Source: Geomonas propionica (lineage in GTDB: Bacteria > Desulfobacterota > Desulfuromonadia > Geobacterales > Geobacteraceae). From it: a DNA stretch of 64,000 nucleotides. The stretch covers positions 186,001 through 250,000 of the forward strand of contig NZ_JAEMHK010000002.1 in the NCBI RefSeq assembly GCF_016458235.1, given 5' to 3'. The translations under genes and the position numbers were made by a program. Shown piece after piece: positions 16,404-25,289 of this stretch (its first letter is position 1; each line of letters starts with the position of its first letter). The notes below the pieces were generated by a model that made no database searches, was not told where the DNA came from, and was given only the letters and a program-made list of their open reading frames with translations.

Positions 16404-17981
16404 TCAGCTCTTGTCTTTCTTGTCATCCTGTACCACCGGCCGCACGTCCGGATACTTCTTCACGAGGTACTGGTATTGGGCCGTATTCCTCACGAATATG
16501 TTGGTGACCTTGTCCGCGTAGATCAGCTTCCAGTTCGCGTCGATCAGCAAGTATCGCGCGAGCGGCGTGTCCGCCGGGAAAATGATCCACGATATCCGGT
16601 ATTTTTCCAGTACATTTTCCCATCCTGGTTTAAAGGTGGTCACCTTAGAGTATTCCTTCACTCTATCGGCGCCGTACATATCAAGCCTGCCGTCGATGAA
16701 AACCTTGTATGTCGGTGCAGCTTCGTAGATCAGGCAATCACCGAATTCGTCGTTGTTGAACATGTTGCCTGATATCCTCTCTTTTTTCAGAAAATCAATG
16801 GCGGCCATCGGCTTAATTTTGGGGTCGAACTGAAACAGGATCCGGCCTGAGTCGGCCATGATCACCACCGCCACGACCGCCACCAGAGGCCACAGGTACC
16901 CCCTGGTACAGGAGTCGATATCAGCGATGTTCTGCGACCTCTGCTTGAGGAACCGGGCGAAACCGGAGTCGGAGTCGTGGAGTACCAGGGTCAACCGCTT
17001 GGAGATGATGGGGGCGACGATAATACCGAAGAGAGGAATGTATCGGGCCGAGAAAAGTGACATGTGGGTAAAGAGTAGGATCAGAATCGTCTCCACCGGG
17101 TTCAGTTTATACTTCGACAGCCCCACCGTGGTCAGGAGCACGAAGATGAGCAGTTCGAAGTATTTAATGTAGTACTCGTGGAAATTAGGCGACAGGAACT
17201 CGGTGACGCCGTCCATAAGATCCTTGGACGAGGTTAGTTGAAAAGGAAACATCAGGAGATGAAAACCATAAGGATTGACAGTGCTTGCCGCGATGCATGC
17301 GAGTGTGGCGAGGCCTAAACCACGCAGCCTGTATAGGCTCTTCCACCGCCCCTCCCCGCGCTTAAAGACGGCTTCCAGCGAGTTACCGAGACAATAAGCA
17401 CCGAGCAGGATGAAGCCGCCCATAAACCCGCCGTGGAGGTTCGACCATGGGACCATGATCAACGGCAGGAGGTAGAGATGATTCTTCCCGTGGTATTGGT
17501 ATTGGTCCAGGATATAGTACCAGGCAACCATGATGACCAGCGAAAAGACGTGCGGACGGGCCAGCCAGTGAATCTGCGCGGCCCCGGCGACCAAAAGAAC
17601 AACAAAGAGCGAAACCAGGATGTCGCTGTCAACTGTATAAATCATCTTAAAGAGCAGGAAACAGGAGAGCGCCAGGAAAAATGCGAAGAAGATGACGACT
17701 CCGGTGAGCCCGGATGTTTGGTGAACCAGCGCCATAATGATCTCGGAGAGCCATTCATGGGCAGTCCAAGGGAGCGGTGGGGAGAGGAAGGAAAACATGT
17801 CTTGGTGCGGGATGCTGTGGGTGCGCAGCATGTATTCACCAGCTCGGATGTGATAGCCGGTATCGCCGTCGGTGAGCAGCTTCTGCCCCAAATAGAGCGC
17901 GATCAGGAGAAAAATGGCTATGAAGAGAAAATCGCCGACGGAGGGAATCAGGAATGTTTTTTTGTCGTCAGGTTTGCCCAA
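16404..17981 (-). CDS. Polytopic membrane protein, possibly a lipid-linked-sugar glycosyltransferase
   Basis: A 525-residue integral membrane protein with about ten hydrophobic segments (the first at 14-32, FLFIAIFLLIALYLGQ). An early extracytoplasmic loop holds TDGDTGYHIRAGEYML and PPLPWTAHEWLSEI, which resembles the acidic first loop of GT-C-fold transferases. The soluble C-terminal part carries CLIYEAAPTYKVFIDGRLDMYG. It starts with TTG after an AAGGTGG site. It lies in a minus-strand run with a methyltransferase and two more membrane or transferase genes. Enzyme activity is inferred only from topology and context. Confidence 0.65.
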   Translation of the reverse strand: MGKPDDKKTFLIPSVGDFLFIAIFLLIALYLGQKLLTDGDTGYHIRAGEYMLRTHSIPHQDMFSFLSPPLPWTAHEWLSEIIMALVHQTSGLTGVVIFFAFFLALSCFLLFKMIYTVDSDILVSLFVVLLVAGAAQIHWLARPHVFSLVIMVAWYYILDQYQYHGKNHLYLLPLIMVPWSNLHGGFMGGFILLGAYCLGNSLEAVFKRGEGRWKSLYRLRGLGLATLACIAASTVNPYGFHLLMFPFQLTSSKDLMDGVTEFLSPNFHEYYIKYFELLIFVLLTTVGLSKYKLNPVETILILLFTHMSLFSARYIPLFGIIVAPIISKRLTLVLHDSDSGFARFLKQRSQNIADIDSCTRGYLWPLVAVVAVVIMADSGRILFQFDPKIKPMAAIDFLKKERISGNMFNNDEFGDCLIYEAAPTYKVFIDGRLDMYGADRVKEYSKVTTFKPGWENVLEKYRISWIIFPADTPLARYLLIDANWKLIYADKVTNIFVRNTAQYQYLVKKYPDVRPVVQDDKKDKS

Positions 17982-18029
17982 TTAATACCACCTTTAACAG
18001 TAATGAATACAAGGATCGGACCAGTAACA

Positions 18030-18662
18030 CTACGCGACCACAGCCCGGATCAGCATCTGTTTCCCCAACGGCTTGAAAGGAAGCCTGAGGTAGAGACGAA
18101 TCAGCAGCGGCGATACGGGCAACGCAGACTTGATGGTCAGGGGGAGAAACCGCGGCGCGCAGTAGATGACCTTCAAGCCGTGACAGGAGAGGAAGTCGCT
18201 CAGGCTACGGTCGGAGTACACGGTCCTGTGGTTTAAATCGTCGAAGTATTCTCGGTAGGCGAACCGGTAGTTGGGCTGCAGGATATTGAGGCTACCACCG
18301 GGAGCGAGCTTGGCGCGTAGTTGCGCCAGCGTTTGTGACAATTCGTCCTGGGTCAGGTGCTCGAAGAGGTTGCTGGCGAAGGCGAAGTCGACGCAGTGAT
18401 CCGGCACAGCCCCCAGGTTGGTGGTGCTGGCGATTATGGGCTCCACGCCGGGAGCGGCGTGCGCCGGCATCCCTTCCCAGAGGTCGAGGGCGATGCGACG
18501 TGCGCAACGGATGTGGTTGATGAAATGACAGTATCCTGCCCCCAGTTCCAGCACGCAGGCTCCCTCGTGGATCAGGGGTTGGAAGTACGCATCGCACAAC
18601 GTTTTCCAGAGCAGGTCCCTGCGCTCATCGTAGGGGAGGCGTACCTCGTGGTAGTTTTTCAT
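18030..18662 (-). CDS. Class I SAM-dependent methyltransferase
   Basis: A 210-residue methyltransferase. Motif I is VLELGAGYCHFI near residue 35, ALDLWEG gives the acidic strand-2 end, and DFAFASNLFEHLTQDEL the motif-II region. The ATG at 18662 lies two bases after the TGA of the upstream glycosyltransferase, so translation is probably coupled; an in-frame ATG at 18683 is an alternative start. The C-terminus ends in a hydrophobic and basic stretch (LRLPFKPLGKQMLIRAV). Its substrate is probably a glycan or lipid intermediate, inferred from the neighbours. Confidence 0.85.
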   Translation of the reverse strand: MKNYHEVRLPYDERRDLLWKTLCDAYFQPLIHEGACVLELGAGYCHFINHIRCARRIALDLWEGMPAHAAPGVEPIIASTTNLGAVPDHCVDFAFASNLFEHLTQDELSQTLAQLRAKLAPGGSLNILQPNYRFAYREYFDDLNHRTVYSDRSLSDFLSCHGLKVIYCAPRFLPLTIKSALPVSPLLIRLYLRLPFKPLGKQMLIRAVVA

Positions 18663-18664
18663 GG

Positions 18665-19678
18665 TCACCGCCGTTTTCTCCATCCAAGGACGATACCCAG
18701 TATCATCCGGCTGCCGACTTTTAGGGCCTTCCAGTTGCTGGAATTCCCCCCCTTGCTGAAACCGACCCGGTTGTGGAAAGTGATCGGGCACTCCACCACG
18801 GCCAGCCCCTGCGCCAGTGCGGTGTCCAGCAGGTGGGCGTTGAATTCGAGGTTAATGCCTGGATTCAGGTGGGGCAAAAGGCGCTCCAGCGGCCGGTTCC
18901 GGCACAGTTTATAGGTGGTACCGACATCGGTGAAGGTGCCCCGCCCCAGGTGTTTCACCTCGAGCAGCTTTCCCGCGAAGAAATTGCCGTAGTACATGAA
19001 GGTGCTCAACTGGGTGCGCTGTTCGCGCAACTGCTCGCTGATGCGCGTTCCGTTGACCAGGTCCGCGTGCGGCAGGTAGGCCAGGAACTTGTCGATGTCG
19101 TAGGCCCTGAAGGTCATGTCCCCTTCGCACAGGAGGGTAAGATCGGTATCGGTGAAACGGAGTCCCTCGCGCAGGGCGCGATAGACGCAACTGCCGTACC
19201 CCGGTACCGGTTCGCGTATGACCAACGCGCCGGCGGCGCGGGCGACCTCGGTGGTGCGGTCGGCGCTGTTGTTGTCCACCACAACGACGCGCCGCACCAG
19301 GGGGTGCGCTGCGAAGTCCTCCACGGCGCGTCCTATGCTCAGCTCGTCGTTGAACGCCGTCAGCACCACCGTAAGGCTCCGCTCCCTGGAGGGGGCCCAG
19401 CGCACGGACCGGTTGCCGCGCTTGTAGGGGAGCAAAACGAAGAGGTCGCACAGGATGAGGACCAGCCCGGCGACGACCGGCACGCCGCTGTACCAGACGA
19501 CCCTGTCCGCCATCCAGAGCCACTGGCCGTCCGCCTGCAGCAGCAGTCTGAAGAAGCCGAGCAGCACACCGGTCAGGTAGACGCAGAGCCCGACGCCTGC
19601 GATAAGAAGGCCATAGAGGAAGGCTGGGAACCTGGAGACCGCTGGGGAGACTGTGGTGTAGGAGCTGATCTCTGTCAT
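18665..19678 (-). CDS. Membrane-anchored family 2 glycosyltransferase
   Basis: A 337-residue protein with two N-terminal membrane segments (about 17-42 and 58-82), then a GT-A catalytic domain: LTVVLTAFNDELSIGRAVEDF, VVVVDNNSADRTTEVA and TLLCEGDMTF as the acidic metal motif. The order of membrane segments first and catalytic domain second is unusual for dolichyl-phosphate sugar synthases, which usually have them at the C-terminus. The ATG at 19678 overlaps the TGA of the upstream membrane gene (ATGA), showing coupled translation. The sugar and acceptor are unknown. Confidence 0.85.
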   Translation of the reverse strand: MTEISSYTTVSPAVSRFPAFLYGLLIAGVGLCVYLTGVLLGFFRLLLQADGQWLWMADRVVWYSGVPVVAGLVLILCDLFVLLPYKRGNRSVRWAPSRERSLTVVLTAFNDELSIGRAVEDFAAHPLVRRVVVVDNNSADRTTEVARAAGALVIREPVPGYGSCVYRALREGLRFTDTDLTLLCEGDMTFRAYDIDKFLAYLPHADLVNGTRISEQLREQRTQLSTFMYYGNFFAGKLLEVKHLGRGTFTDVGTTYKLCRNRPLERLLPHLNPGINLEFNAHLLDTALAQGLAVVECPITFHNRVGFSKGGNSSNWKALKVGSRMILGIVLGWRKRR

Positions 19679-21285
19679 TTGCGCCTGTAGAGGTACCACT
19701 TGTTGGTCTCGGCCGCTAGTCGGAAACCGGCTTGCAGCGCAGGCGTGTAGATCCTCATCAACCCATCGTGCATCCGTCCCGGCGCGGCGGGCCGTTTCGG
19801 CACCATGACGATGTCGGTATCGCCCAAAAACCTCGCCTCGGAGGGGCGGTGCCTGTCGCTGAAGGTGTAATTATAAGCGACGGCGGCCATGCCTCCCTTG
19901 GGAGCGGGCCGCGCCAAGGCGAAGGGAAAAGGATTCATCATGTCCATGGTCAGGACCTTGTCCGACGGAGCGGAACTCTGCCGCAGCAAAAGGATGCCAT
20001 CGTTGACCGACTCGACGTACGGTCGGCCATTGCTGTCCGGCTCGGCCTCGTCGTCGTAAAGCAGCATCCCCTTCAGGCGCGGCTCGGTGAATCGTGTCAC
20101 CGATGCTAGCCCTGAGGGGTGCGCCTTCTGCATGACGCCATAGGCAAGTCCGGTTGCTTGGCTGCAGAAGGAAACAAGGAAGAAAGCCGTTCCGATGAGG
20201 ACGGTACCTTTGACGCCGACAGAGGTCGGCCTTGCCTTCCCAGGGTTATTCCGGCTCCAGGCGCCGAGGTCGATGACCACCCACAATGAGTAGATCGTGG
20301 TAAGCGGCAGTTCCGAGTACTGCTGGTTGCTGCATAAAAGCAGCATGTCGACCGCGAAAACGAAGCAGCCCAGCAGGGCGCCAGCCAGACTGAAAGTTCC
20401 CCTCCCCTCGCCCTTCGCACGGGCACTCATAAGCGTTAACAGGAGCACAAACAGAAGGGAGAGCGCGTTGAGGGTGAACTTCCGGTACACCTCGGCGTAA
20501 CTGAAGCTCTTGGACCGTGCTCCGGCAGCGATGTCGAGGTCCCGCAAAATCGCGCCGGCATCGAACTGGAGGTACGCCAGAAAGGCGAGGCTCACCAGGC
20601 AGAATCCAGCGGCGATCACGGCCAGGCGCCGCTTGCCGCAAGGCCTCCACAACAAAGAGGCGCCGCTGAGAAGAATCGCGGCGGCGAAGTAGTTTGCCTT
20701 CAAGAAAAGACACAAAGCGGCGACAGCGCCGATGGAAACTCCTCCAAGCAGCCGGTCACCTTCCGGCACGTCGCCGCCCCGCGGGAAAGCCTCGATCATC
20801 AGCACGCCGAGCAGCGCGTAGCCGTAGCGGTTGTAGAACATGGCGTGGCTCGAGTTGAAAGCCCCCCACCCCAGGGAGTACGGGGAGACCACCAGCAGCG
20901 CCAGGTAGAGGCAAAGCAGCACCCGCGGCCAAGCCGGCACCGTGTCGCGGCAAAGACGGTAGCCCCATATGCCCACGGCGAAGGCGAACATCGCGTTGCC
21001 GTACCCGATGGCGTCGACGGAGAAGCGCGAGATCGCCAGTCCGGCTGCCACCACCAGGAAGGAAAGCGGGCCCCAGGGGCTGGTGTAGTCAAGGTGGGGG
21101 CGCTGCCCCGTGACCACCCGCCATCCGTTGTCGAGCAAGAAAAACATGTCGTGTCCGAACTTCCGGGTGGGAACGGCGCCGGTGTAAGCCGCTGCAGCGC
21201 AGATGCCGACCAGGGAGAGCAGAAACAACAAAAGGTGACGGCGGTTGCCGCCGCGAGAGGCACTGGAACCATTCGTAGAGATCAA
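19675..21285 (-). CDS. Polytopic membrane protein, possible GT-C type transferase
   Basis: A 536-residue protein with about ten membrane segments. The first is near residues 17-36 (LLLFLLSLVGICAAAAYTGA); the next loop contains RKFGHDMFFLLDNGWRVV and RPHLDYTSPWGPL, acidic and aromatic features like those of GT-C glycosyltransferases. The C-terminal 150 residues are soluble. It starts with TTG behind a weak GGCGGTG site. Its stop overlaps the start of the glycosyltransferase at 19678. It is probably a partner in transferring lipid-linked sugars, inferred from the context. No family name can be given with certainty. Confidence 0.65.
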   Translation of the reverse strand: MISTNGSSASRGGNRRHLLLFLLSLVGICAAAAYTGAVPTRKFGHDMFFLLDNGWRVVTGQRPHLDYTSPWGPLSFLVVAAGLAISRFSVDAIGYGNAMFAFAVGIWGYRLCRDTVPAWPRVLLCLYLALLVVSPYSLGWGAFNSSHAMFYNRYGYALLGVLMIEAFPRGGDVPEGDRLLGGVSIGAVAALCLFLKANYFAAAILLSGASLLWRPCGKRRLAVIAAGFCLVSLAFLAYLQFDAGAILRDLDIAAGARSKSFSYAEVYRKFTLNALSLLFVLLLTLMSARAKGEGRGTFSLAGALLGCFVFAVDMLLLCSNQQYSELPLTTIYSLWVVIDLGAWSRNNPGKARPTSVGVKGTVLIGTAFFLVSFCSQATGLAYGVMQKAHPSGLASVTRFTEPRLKGMLLYDDEAEPDSNGRPYVESVNDGILLLRQSSAPSDKVLTMDMMNPFPFALARPAPKGGMAAVAYNYTFSDRHRPSEARFLGDTDIVMVPKRPAAPGRMHDGLMRIYTPALQAGFRLAAETNKWYLYRRK

Positions 21286-21320
21286 TATTCACCGCCATGG
21301 TGGCGCAAGCACATCAATGA

Positions 21321-21662
21321 TCAGGTAATTTCGATCCTGTTGCCGACGACAGTTACGGAAGCGTCCAGCGTGCCGGCCGGAAGCTCGAGCACGCTGGACG
21401 CCTTCAGGTGGAAACCAGAAAGCCGGTTGGGGCTGAGCGTGGTGGCAACCGCCACTACCCGCTGCTCCCCGTCCAGAAAGGCCACGTCGATGGAGAATTT
21501 CATGCCGAAGGTATGGACGCTGCTGCACGGCTTGATCCACAGCCCCTGCCCCTGCGGCAGCTCATTTTTGCCCAGCAGCCCCTTGAGCCTGGTCACAAAG
21601 GTATCCGCAACCGACACGGCCCGGGCCAACTCCCTTCCCGATGTGACGTCGATCGCCTTCAT
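21321..21662 (-). CDS. DUF192 family protein
   Basis: A 113-residue DUF192 protein. The family features are visible: an early VADTFVTRLKGLLGK, then GLWIKPCSSVHTFGMKFSIDVAFLD and the closing SSVLELPAGTL. The biochemical role of the family is unknown. Its ATG directly follows the stop codon of the outer-membrane barrel gene, so it belongs to the same transcript at the tail of the Tad locus. DUF192 genes are found next to pilus genes in other Desulfuromonadota, as far as I recall. No signal peptide is seen in this copy. Confidence 0.88.
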   Translation of the reverse strand: MKAIDVTSGRELARAVSVADTFVTRLKGLLGKNELPQGQGLWIKPCSSVHTFGMKFSIDVAFLDGEQRVVAVATTLSPNRLSGFHLKASSVLELPAGTLDASVTVVGNRIEIT

Positions 21663-22265
21663 CTAGTCGAAGATGTGTTCCGGCAGGAGCAGGCGGATAC
21701 CGACCGTCCCGACTAAACTGTTGGGGTTGTACTCCTGCGGCGTGGACTTGATGTTGCCGGTCGGGGCGAAGACCCCTTTCAACTCGGCGGTCAGCGCGAT
21801 GCCCGGGGTGGCAAAATAATCGACACCGACGCTGACATGCCCGCCGGTGGTCCACTCCAGGCCGTACTTGCGGTCGGCCCCGTTGGTGAATTTCCCCTTG
21901 ATTAGATCGACGCCGGCGCCAAGGTAGGGAACCAGGTGGCTGTCCGGAGTGAAGCGGTATTGCAGCCCCAGGGAAATGTCGGTCAGCGACGCCTCACCCA
22001 CCTTCGCGCCGGCCGCTTGAACATTGAGGTTCGGGGCGTGCATGATATCGAACTCGGCGGCAAGGTGTTGGCTGAGACCATAGATGACGCCACCACCGGC
22101 GGCGAGCCCGGTGTTGGTTTCATCGACACCGGTGATGAAGTCATCCTGGATGGGCATCAAGAAGCCGACCTTGCCGTTGAGGCCGATCCGCCCCTGGATG
22201 CCTTCGGCCAGGGCGTTGGAGAAAAGCAGGAGCAGCAGAACCAGTGTGAACGAGATGACGCGCAT
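21663..22265 (-). CDS. Outer-membrane beta-barrel protein
   Basis: A 200-residue protein with a signal peptide (MRVISFTLVLLLLLFSNALA). The mature part alternates polar and hydrophobic residues in strands joined by short turns (KVGFLMPIQDDFITG, GVIYGLSQHLAAEFDIMHA, GLQYRFTPDSHLVPYLGAGVDL, GGHVSVGVDYFATPGIALTAELKGVF), as in eight-stranded OmpW/OmpA-type barrels. OmpW-like features such as LVPYLGAG are present. The ATG at 22265 has a perfect AAGGAGG site. It lies 41 bp after the lipoprotein gene and directly abuts the DUF192 gene, so all three are probably one transcript. Confidence 0.85.
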   Translation of the reverse strand: MRVISFTLVLLLLLFSNALAEGIQGRIGLNGKVGFLMPIQDDFITGVDETNTGLAAGGGVIYGLSQHLAAEFDIMHAPNLNVQAAGAKVGEASLTDISLGLQYRFTPDSHLVPYLGAGVDLIKGKFTNGADRKYGLEWTTGGHVSVGVDYFATPGIALTAELKGVFAPTGNIKSTPQEYNPNSLVGTVGIRLLLPEHIFD

Positions 22266-22306
22266 CAGACCTCCTTGAAAATAACGAAGATGTTGCAAAG
22301 TCAGCG

Positions 22307-23224
22307 TCAGTTGGGTTGTAGATTCTCCAGTGTGGCCATAAAGCCGCCGTAGGAAAATATTGTAGCCGCCGAGTTGTTTATGTCAGGCGCTTCCGCCTTG
22401 TAGATCACCGAGCAGGAGTTTTCACTCCCCATCTGCGGGACGTCCAGCGTGACGCCGGCATTGAAGATACCCCGTCCCGTGTCATCAGTGGTGACGGTTT
22501 GGTCGGTCGTTTCAGGTGAATCGATGAAGACAGGGCAATTCCCGATCCGGCTGTAGATACTGACCGTCACCGGCACGCGCGTCCTGGGCACGCCGTTGTT
22601 GTCCAGGATCTCAAACGGGACCAACTGCAGGATGGTCCTCGGTGGAGAAGGGAGCGCGACGGCATCGAGACTTACCTTGAGGGTGTTAAGGGTACCATCA
22701 GGATCGGTTGGTCCTTTTGAGGTTATGAATTTGATGACGTTCGTCTCACTGCGCAGGATCTTGAAAATAGCGACGGCGGTCACCAACTGCCCCTTAACGC
22801 TTGTGGATGCCTTCAGGATGACATCAACGGCCGAACTCCCGGCGTCGGGGGCCCCAGCCCTTAGGAAGTTGATTGCCTTGCCATCGGAGACCGTCGATAT
22901 TATGGCCGGGTCGATGGTAACTGGTCCGACCACCGACTCGAACTTGACCGGCTGACTGTCTATCGGGTTGCCCGTGGAATCGGTCAGGGTGGCGGTGGCG
23001 ATGACGATGCTGTTTGCACCGACAGTGGTTCCGGTGCCGGAGGTGGGCGTCACGCTCAGGGTCATGTTATAGGAAACGACTGTCCCGGTACCGCTTGGGA
23101 TGGTGGGATTGCCCGTGCCGGGGGTGAATGGATCGGTACTGCCGCTGGAACTACCGCCGCAACCGCCCAGCGCCAGCACTACAACAGGCAGAAGTATCAG
23201 TACCACCTTGTGAAAATAATGCAT
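22307..23224 (-). CDS. Lipoprotein with bacterial Ig-like domain
   Basis: A 305-residue lipoprotein. The signal peptide ends in the lipobox LGGC with the lipidated Cys at residue 22, followed by a Gly/Ser linker. Residues about 50-135 look like an invasin/Big1-type Ig fold (TLSVTPTSGTGTTVGANSIVIATATLTDSTGNPIDSQPVKFESVVG), and a second beta-rich domain follows (VPFEILDNNGVPRTRVPVTVSIYS). A GGAGGAGG site precedes the ATG. It lies right behind the Tad genes and may be a surface or pilus-associated factor, by context only. Confidence 0.85.
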   Translation of the reverse strand: MHYFHKVVLILLPVVVLALGGCGGSSSGSTDPFTPGTGNPTIPSGTGTVVSYNMTLSVTPTSGTGTTVGANSIVIATATLTDSTGNPIDSQPVKFESVVGPVTIDPAIISTVSDGKAINFLRAGAPDAGSSAVDVILKASTSVKGQLVTAVAIFKILRSETNVIKFITSKGPTDPDGTLNTLKVSLDAVALPSPPRTILQLVPFEILDNNGVPRTRVPVTVSIYSRIGNCPVFIDSPETTDQTVTTDDTGRGIFNAGVTLDVPQMGSENSCSVIYKAEAPDINNSAATIFSYGGFMATLENLQPN

Positions 23225-23279
23225 GCCTCCTCCTCATGTTGACAAGCAACAGCATCAGTTCCCCAGAGGGTAATGGGCT

Positions 23280-23363
23280 TTACTTTTTGCAGAGCCTCGA
23301 ATAAATGAGAGCCAGTTCGACTGCGATAATCATTAAGATAGCGCTGTTGAAATCAAAGTGCAT
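23280..23363 (-). CDS. 27-residue membrane peptide in the Tad operon
   Basis: A short open frame encoding MHFDFNSAILMIIAVELALI then YSRLCKK. Residues about 7-20 are hydrophobic, with one buried Glu, and the C-terminus is basic, giving one membrane segment with a cytoplasmic tail. An AAAGGAGA site lies 5-8 bases before the ATG, a better site than many genes here have. It lies 29 bp after the tadC stop and 55 bp before the lipoprotein gene, in the same direction. No known family; the size and coupling suggest a small accessory subunit or a leader peptide. Confidence 0.55.
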   Translation of the reverse strand: MHFDFNSAILMIIAVELALIYSRLCKK

Positions 23364-23392
23364 GGCCTTGTCTCCTTTTTTGGTCGTGCGGG

Positions 23393-24304
23393 TTATTTAA
23401 AAAGAGTTTTGCTAATTTGAATATATGCCGGTCCGAGAATGACAACTAGAAGCGCAGGGAAAACGAACATGACCAGCGGGAAAATCATCTTAATGGTGGT
23501 CTTGGCCGCAGCTTCTTCTGCAATCTGCTTCCTCTTGGTGCGCAGTGATTCGGAATGAACTGTGAGGGCCTGGCTCAAGCTGGTGCCGAAGCGTTCGGTC
23601 TGAGCCAGCATCGTCACGAAGGATTTCACATCGTCGACCATGGTGCGCGCAGCCATGTCCTTGAGCGCTTCAATGCGAGGCTTACCAGCCCTGGTCTCCA
23701 TGGTCGCCACCTTAATCTCCTTAGCAAGAGGGTCATTGGCGAACTGAGGTACTTCGGTGGTCTTTATCAGTGCGGCGTCCATACTGAGCCCGGCATCCAC
23801 GCAAACGGTGAGCAGGTCGAGAATGTCAGGAAGGGTGTGGAAGATCTTCAGCTTCCGCTCGTTGCACTGGTGCACCAACCAATAACTGGGTGCCAGATAC
23901 CCGACGATGGCCAAGATTATTGTCGTGAGAAGCATCAGTCGGTTCAGCTCCAGTCCCCTGGCCATGACGTAAAAGAGTACGAAGACACCTGGAAGAAGTA
24001 TGGTGAGCAGGATCTTGCACCCAAAGAAAACGTAAACACTCTCCCGCTTGTACCCGGCCGCAACCAGCATCTGGGTGTACTTTCCCTGCTCCTTGGTGGA
24101 TAATTTCAGGGACCGCCCCAATTGTCCCAATTGGTCGTACCATTTTGGTGCTTCCTGTACCAATTCGACCTTACTCACCTCCTGCACTTCGAACTTCTCC
24201 AGTCGGCTTTGCACCACACTGCGCCGCGACAGATAGGGGTATGCGACGGCAGCAGTCAAGAGGGCTATGGCCATAAACACGATTGCAGTTATTGCGTAGA
24301 CCAC
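23393..24304 (-). CDS. tadC: TadC, type II secretion F-domain platform protein
   Basis: A 303-residue inner-membrane protein of the GspF/TadC family that, with TadB, forms the platform on which Flp pili are assembled. Membrane segments lie near residues 3-22, 95-140 and 275-298. The cytoplasmic F domain contains FHTLPDILDLLTVCVDAGLS, and TLAQTERFGTSLSQAL follows. It starts with GTG after an AGGAGGGG site, ten bp behind tadB. Length and order fit the family. Confidence 0.9.
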   Translation of the reverse strand: MVYAITAIVFMAIALLTAAVAYPYLSRRSVVQSRLEKFEVQEVSKVELVQEAPKWYDQLGQLGRSLKLSTKEQGKYTQMLVAAGYKRESVYVFFGCKILLTILLPGVFVLFYVMARGLELNRLMLLTTIILAIVGYLAPSYWLVHQCNERKLKIFHTLPDILDLLTVCVDAGLSMDAALIKTTEVPQFANDPLAKEIKVATMETRAGKPRIEALKDMAARTMVDDVKSFVTMLAQTERFGTSLSQALTVHSESLRTKRKQIAEEAAAKTTIKMIFPLVMFVFPALLVVILGPAYIQISKTLFK

Positions 24305-24314
24305 CGTCCCCCTC

Positions 24315-25277
24315 CTAAATCCTTATCTTGATTATCTTCCTAATCACGAAGAAACCAACCAGTTGCAAAACCACGGCAAGTCCCAACACGTACAGCCCCT
24401 TGGTCTCCTTGTAAAGGAGGGACTCGTACTTTGGGTTCAAGATGTTAAAAATCACAAAGGTGAAGATAGGCAGCGCTCCCAGAACGTACCCGGTCATCCG
24501 TCCCTGCGCGGTATAGACGCGAACCTGCCGCCTGATCTTCAGCCTCTCACGGATGGTCGTAGCGAGATTTTCAAGAATATCGGAAAGATTGCCACCTACG
24601 TCGTTGTTGATGGCGATAGCGGTCGTGAAGAACCTGAGATCGAGACTGTCTATCCTCTCGTTTAGGTTGCTTAAGGACTCGGTGATCCTCAGTCCGAGAA
24701 GCTGCTGTTCATAGGCGGTCCTGAACAGTTCGCCAACGGGATCCTGGATTTCCTCGCCAACCAGCTGAATTCCGCTGGTAAAGGAATGGCCGGCACGCAG
24801 CGACCGCGAGATCATTGTCAGGGCGTCGGGAAACACCTCAGTGAACTTCTCCAGGCGTTGCTGTATTTTGAAATGAAGAAAGGCGAAAGGGAGCAGAGAG
24901 ACGATGATGCATCCCAATAGCGCAATCCAAAAAGACTTCACCAGGACCAGGGTTAGAACGAAAACTGATCCAGTGGCCAATGCGGCGAGGATGAGAAACC
25001 GGGAGGCGGTAATTTCCAGACCTGCATGATCAAGCTTCTTGTCCAGATCACGCGTGAGCGGGAGCGACCCGAGGAGCTTGTCCAGCGGAGGGATCTCCCT
25101 AATAATCTCCGCACGCAGGTCTTCCGGCATCCCCTGGGCACTGGAATCTTTCGCCAGGCGCTGCAGGCGCCTTTTCAATTCGTACTTGGGAGAAGTCCTG
25201 ACTGCGGACACGCCGAGGTAAAGCGCAAAGAGCAGAAAAAACACGGCTACGAAGGTTATGACAACTATGGATAACAA
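24315..25277 (-). CDS. tadB: TadB, type II secretion F-domain platform protein
   Basis: A 320-residue partner of TadC. One membrane segment is at residues 3-22, two more near 85-130 and one or two at 270-318. The F domain carries FTEVFPDALTMISRSLRAGHSFTSGIQLVGEEI, which is the conserved TadB/GspF stretch, and later NDVGGNLSDILENLATTIRER. It starts with TTG behind GGAGGTAGGG. It lies between cpaF/tadA and tadC, as in other Tad loci. Confidence 0.92.
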   Translation of the reverse strand: MLSIVVITFVAVFFLLFALYLGVSAVRTSPKYELKRRLQRLAKDSSAQGMPEDLRAEIIREIPPLDKLLGSLPLTRDLDKKLDHAGLEITASRFLILAALATGSVFVLTLVLVKSFWIALLGCIIVSLLPFAFLHFKIQQRLEKFTEVFPDALTMISRSLRAGHSFTSGIQLVGEEIQDPVGELFRTAYEQQLLGLRITESLSNLNERIDSLDLRFFTTAIAINNDVGGNLSDILENLATTIRERLKIRRQVRVYTAQGRMTGYVLGALPIFTFVIFNILNPKYESLLYKETKGLYVLGLAVVLQLVGFFVIRKIIKIRI

Positions 25278-25289
25278 GTTCCCTACCTC

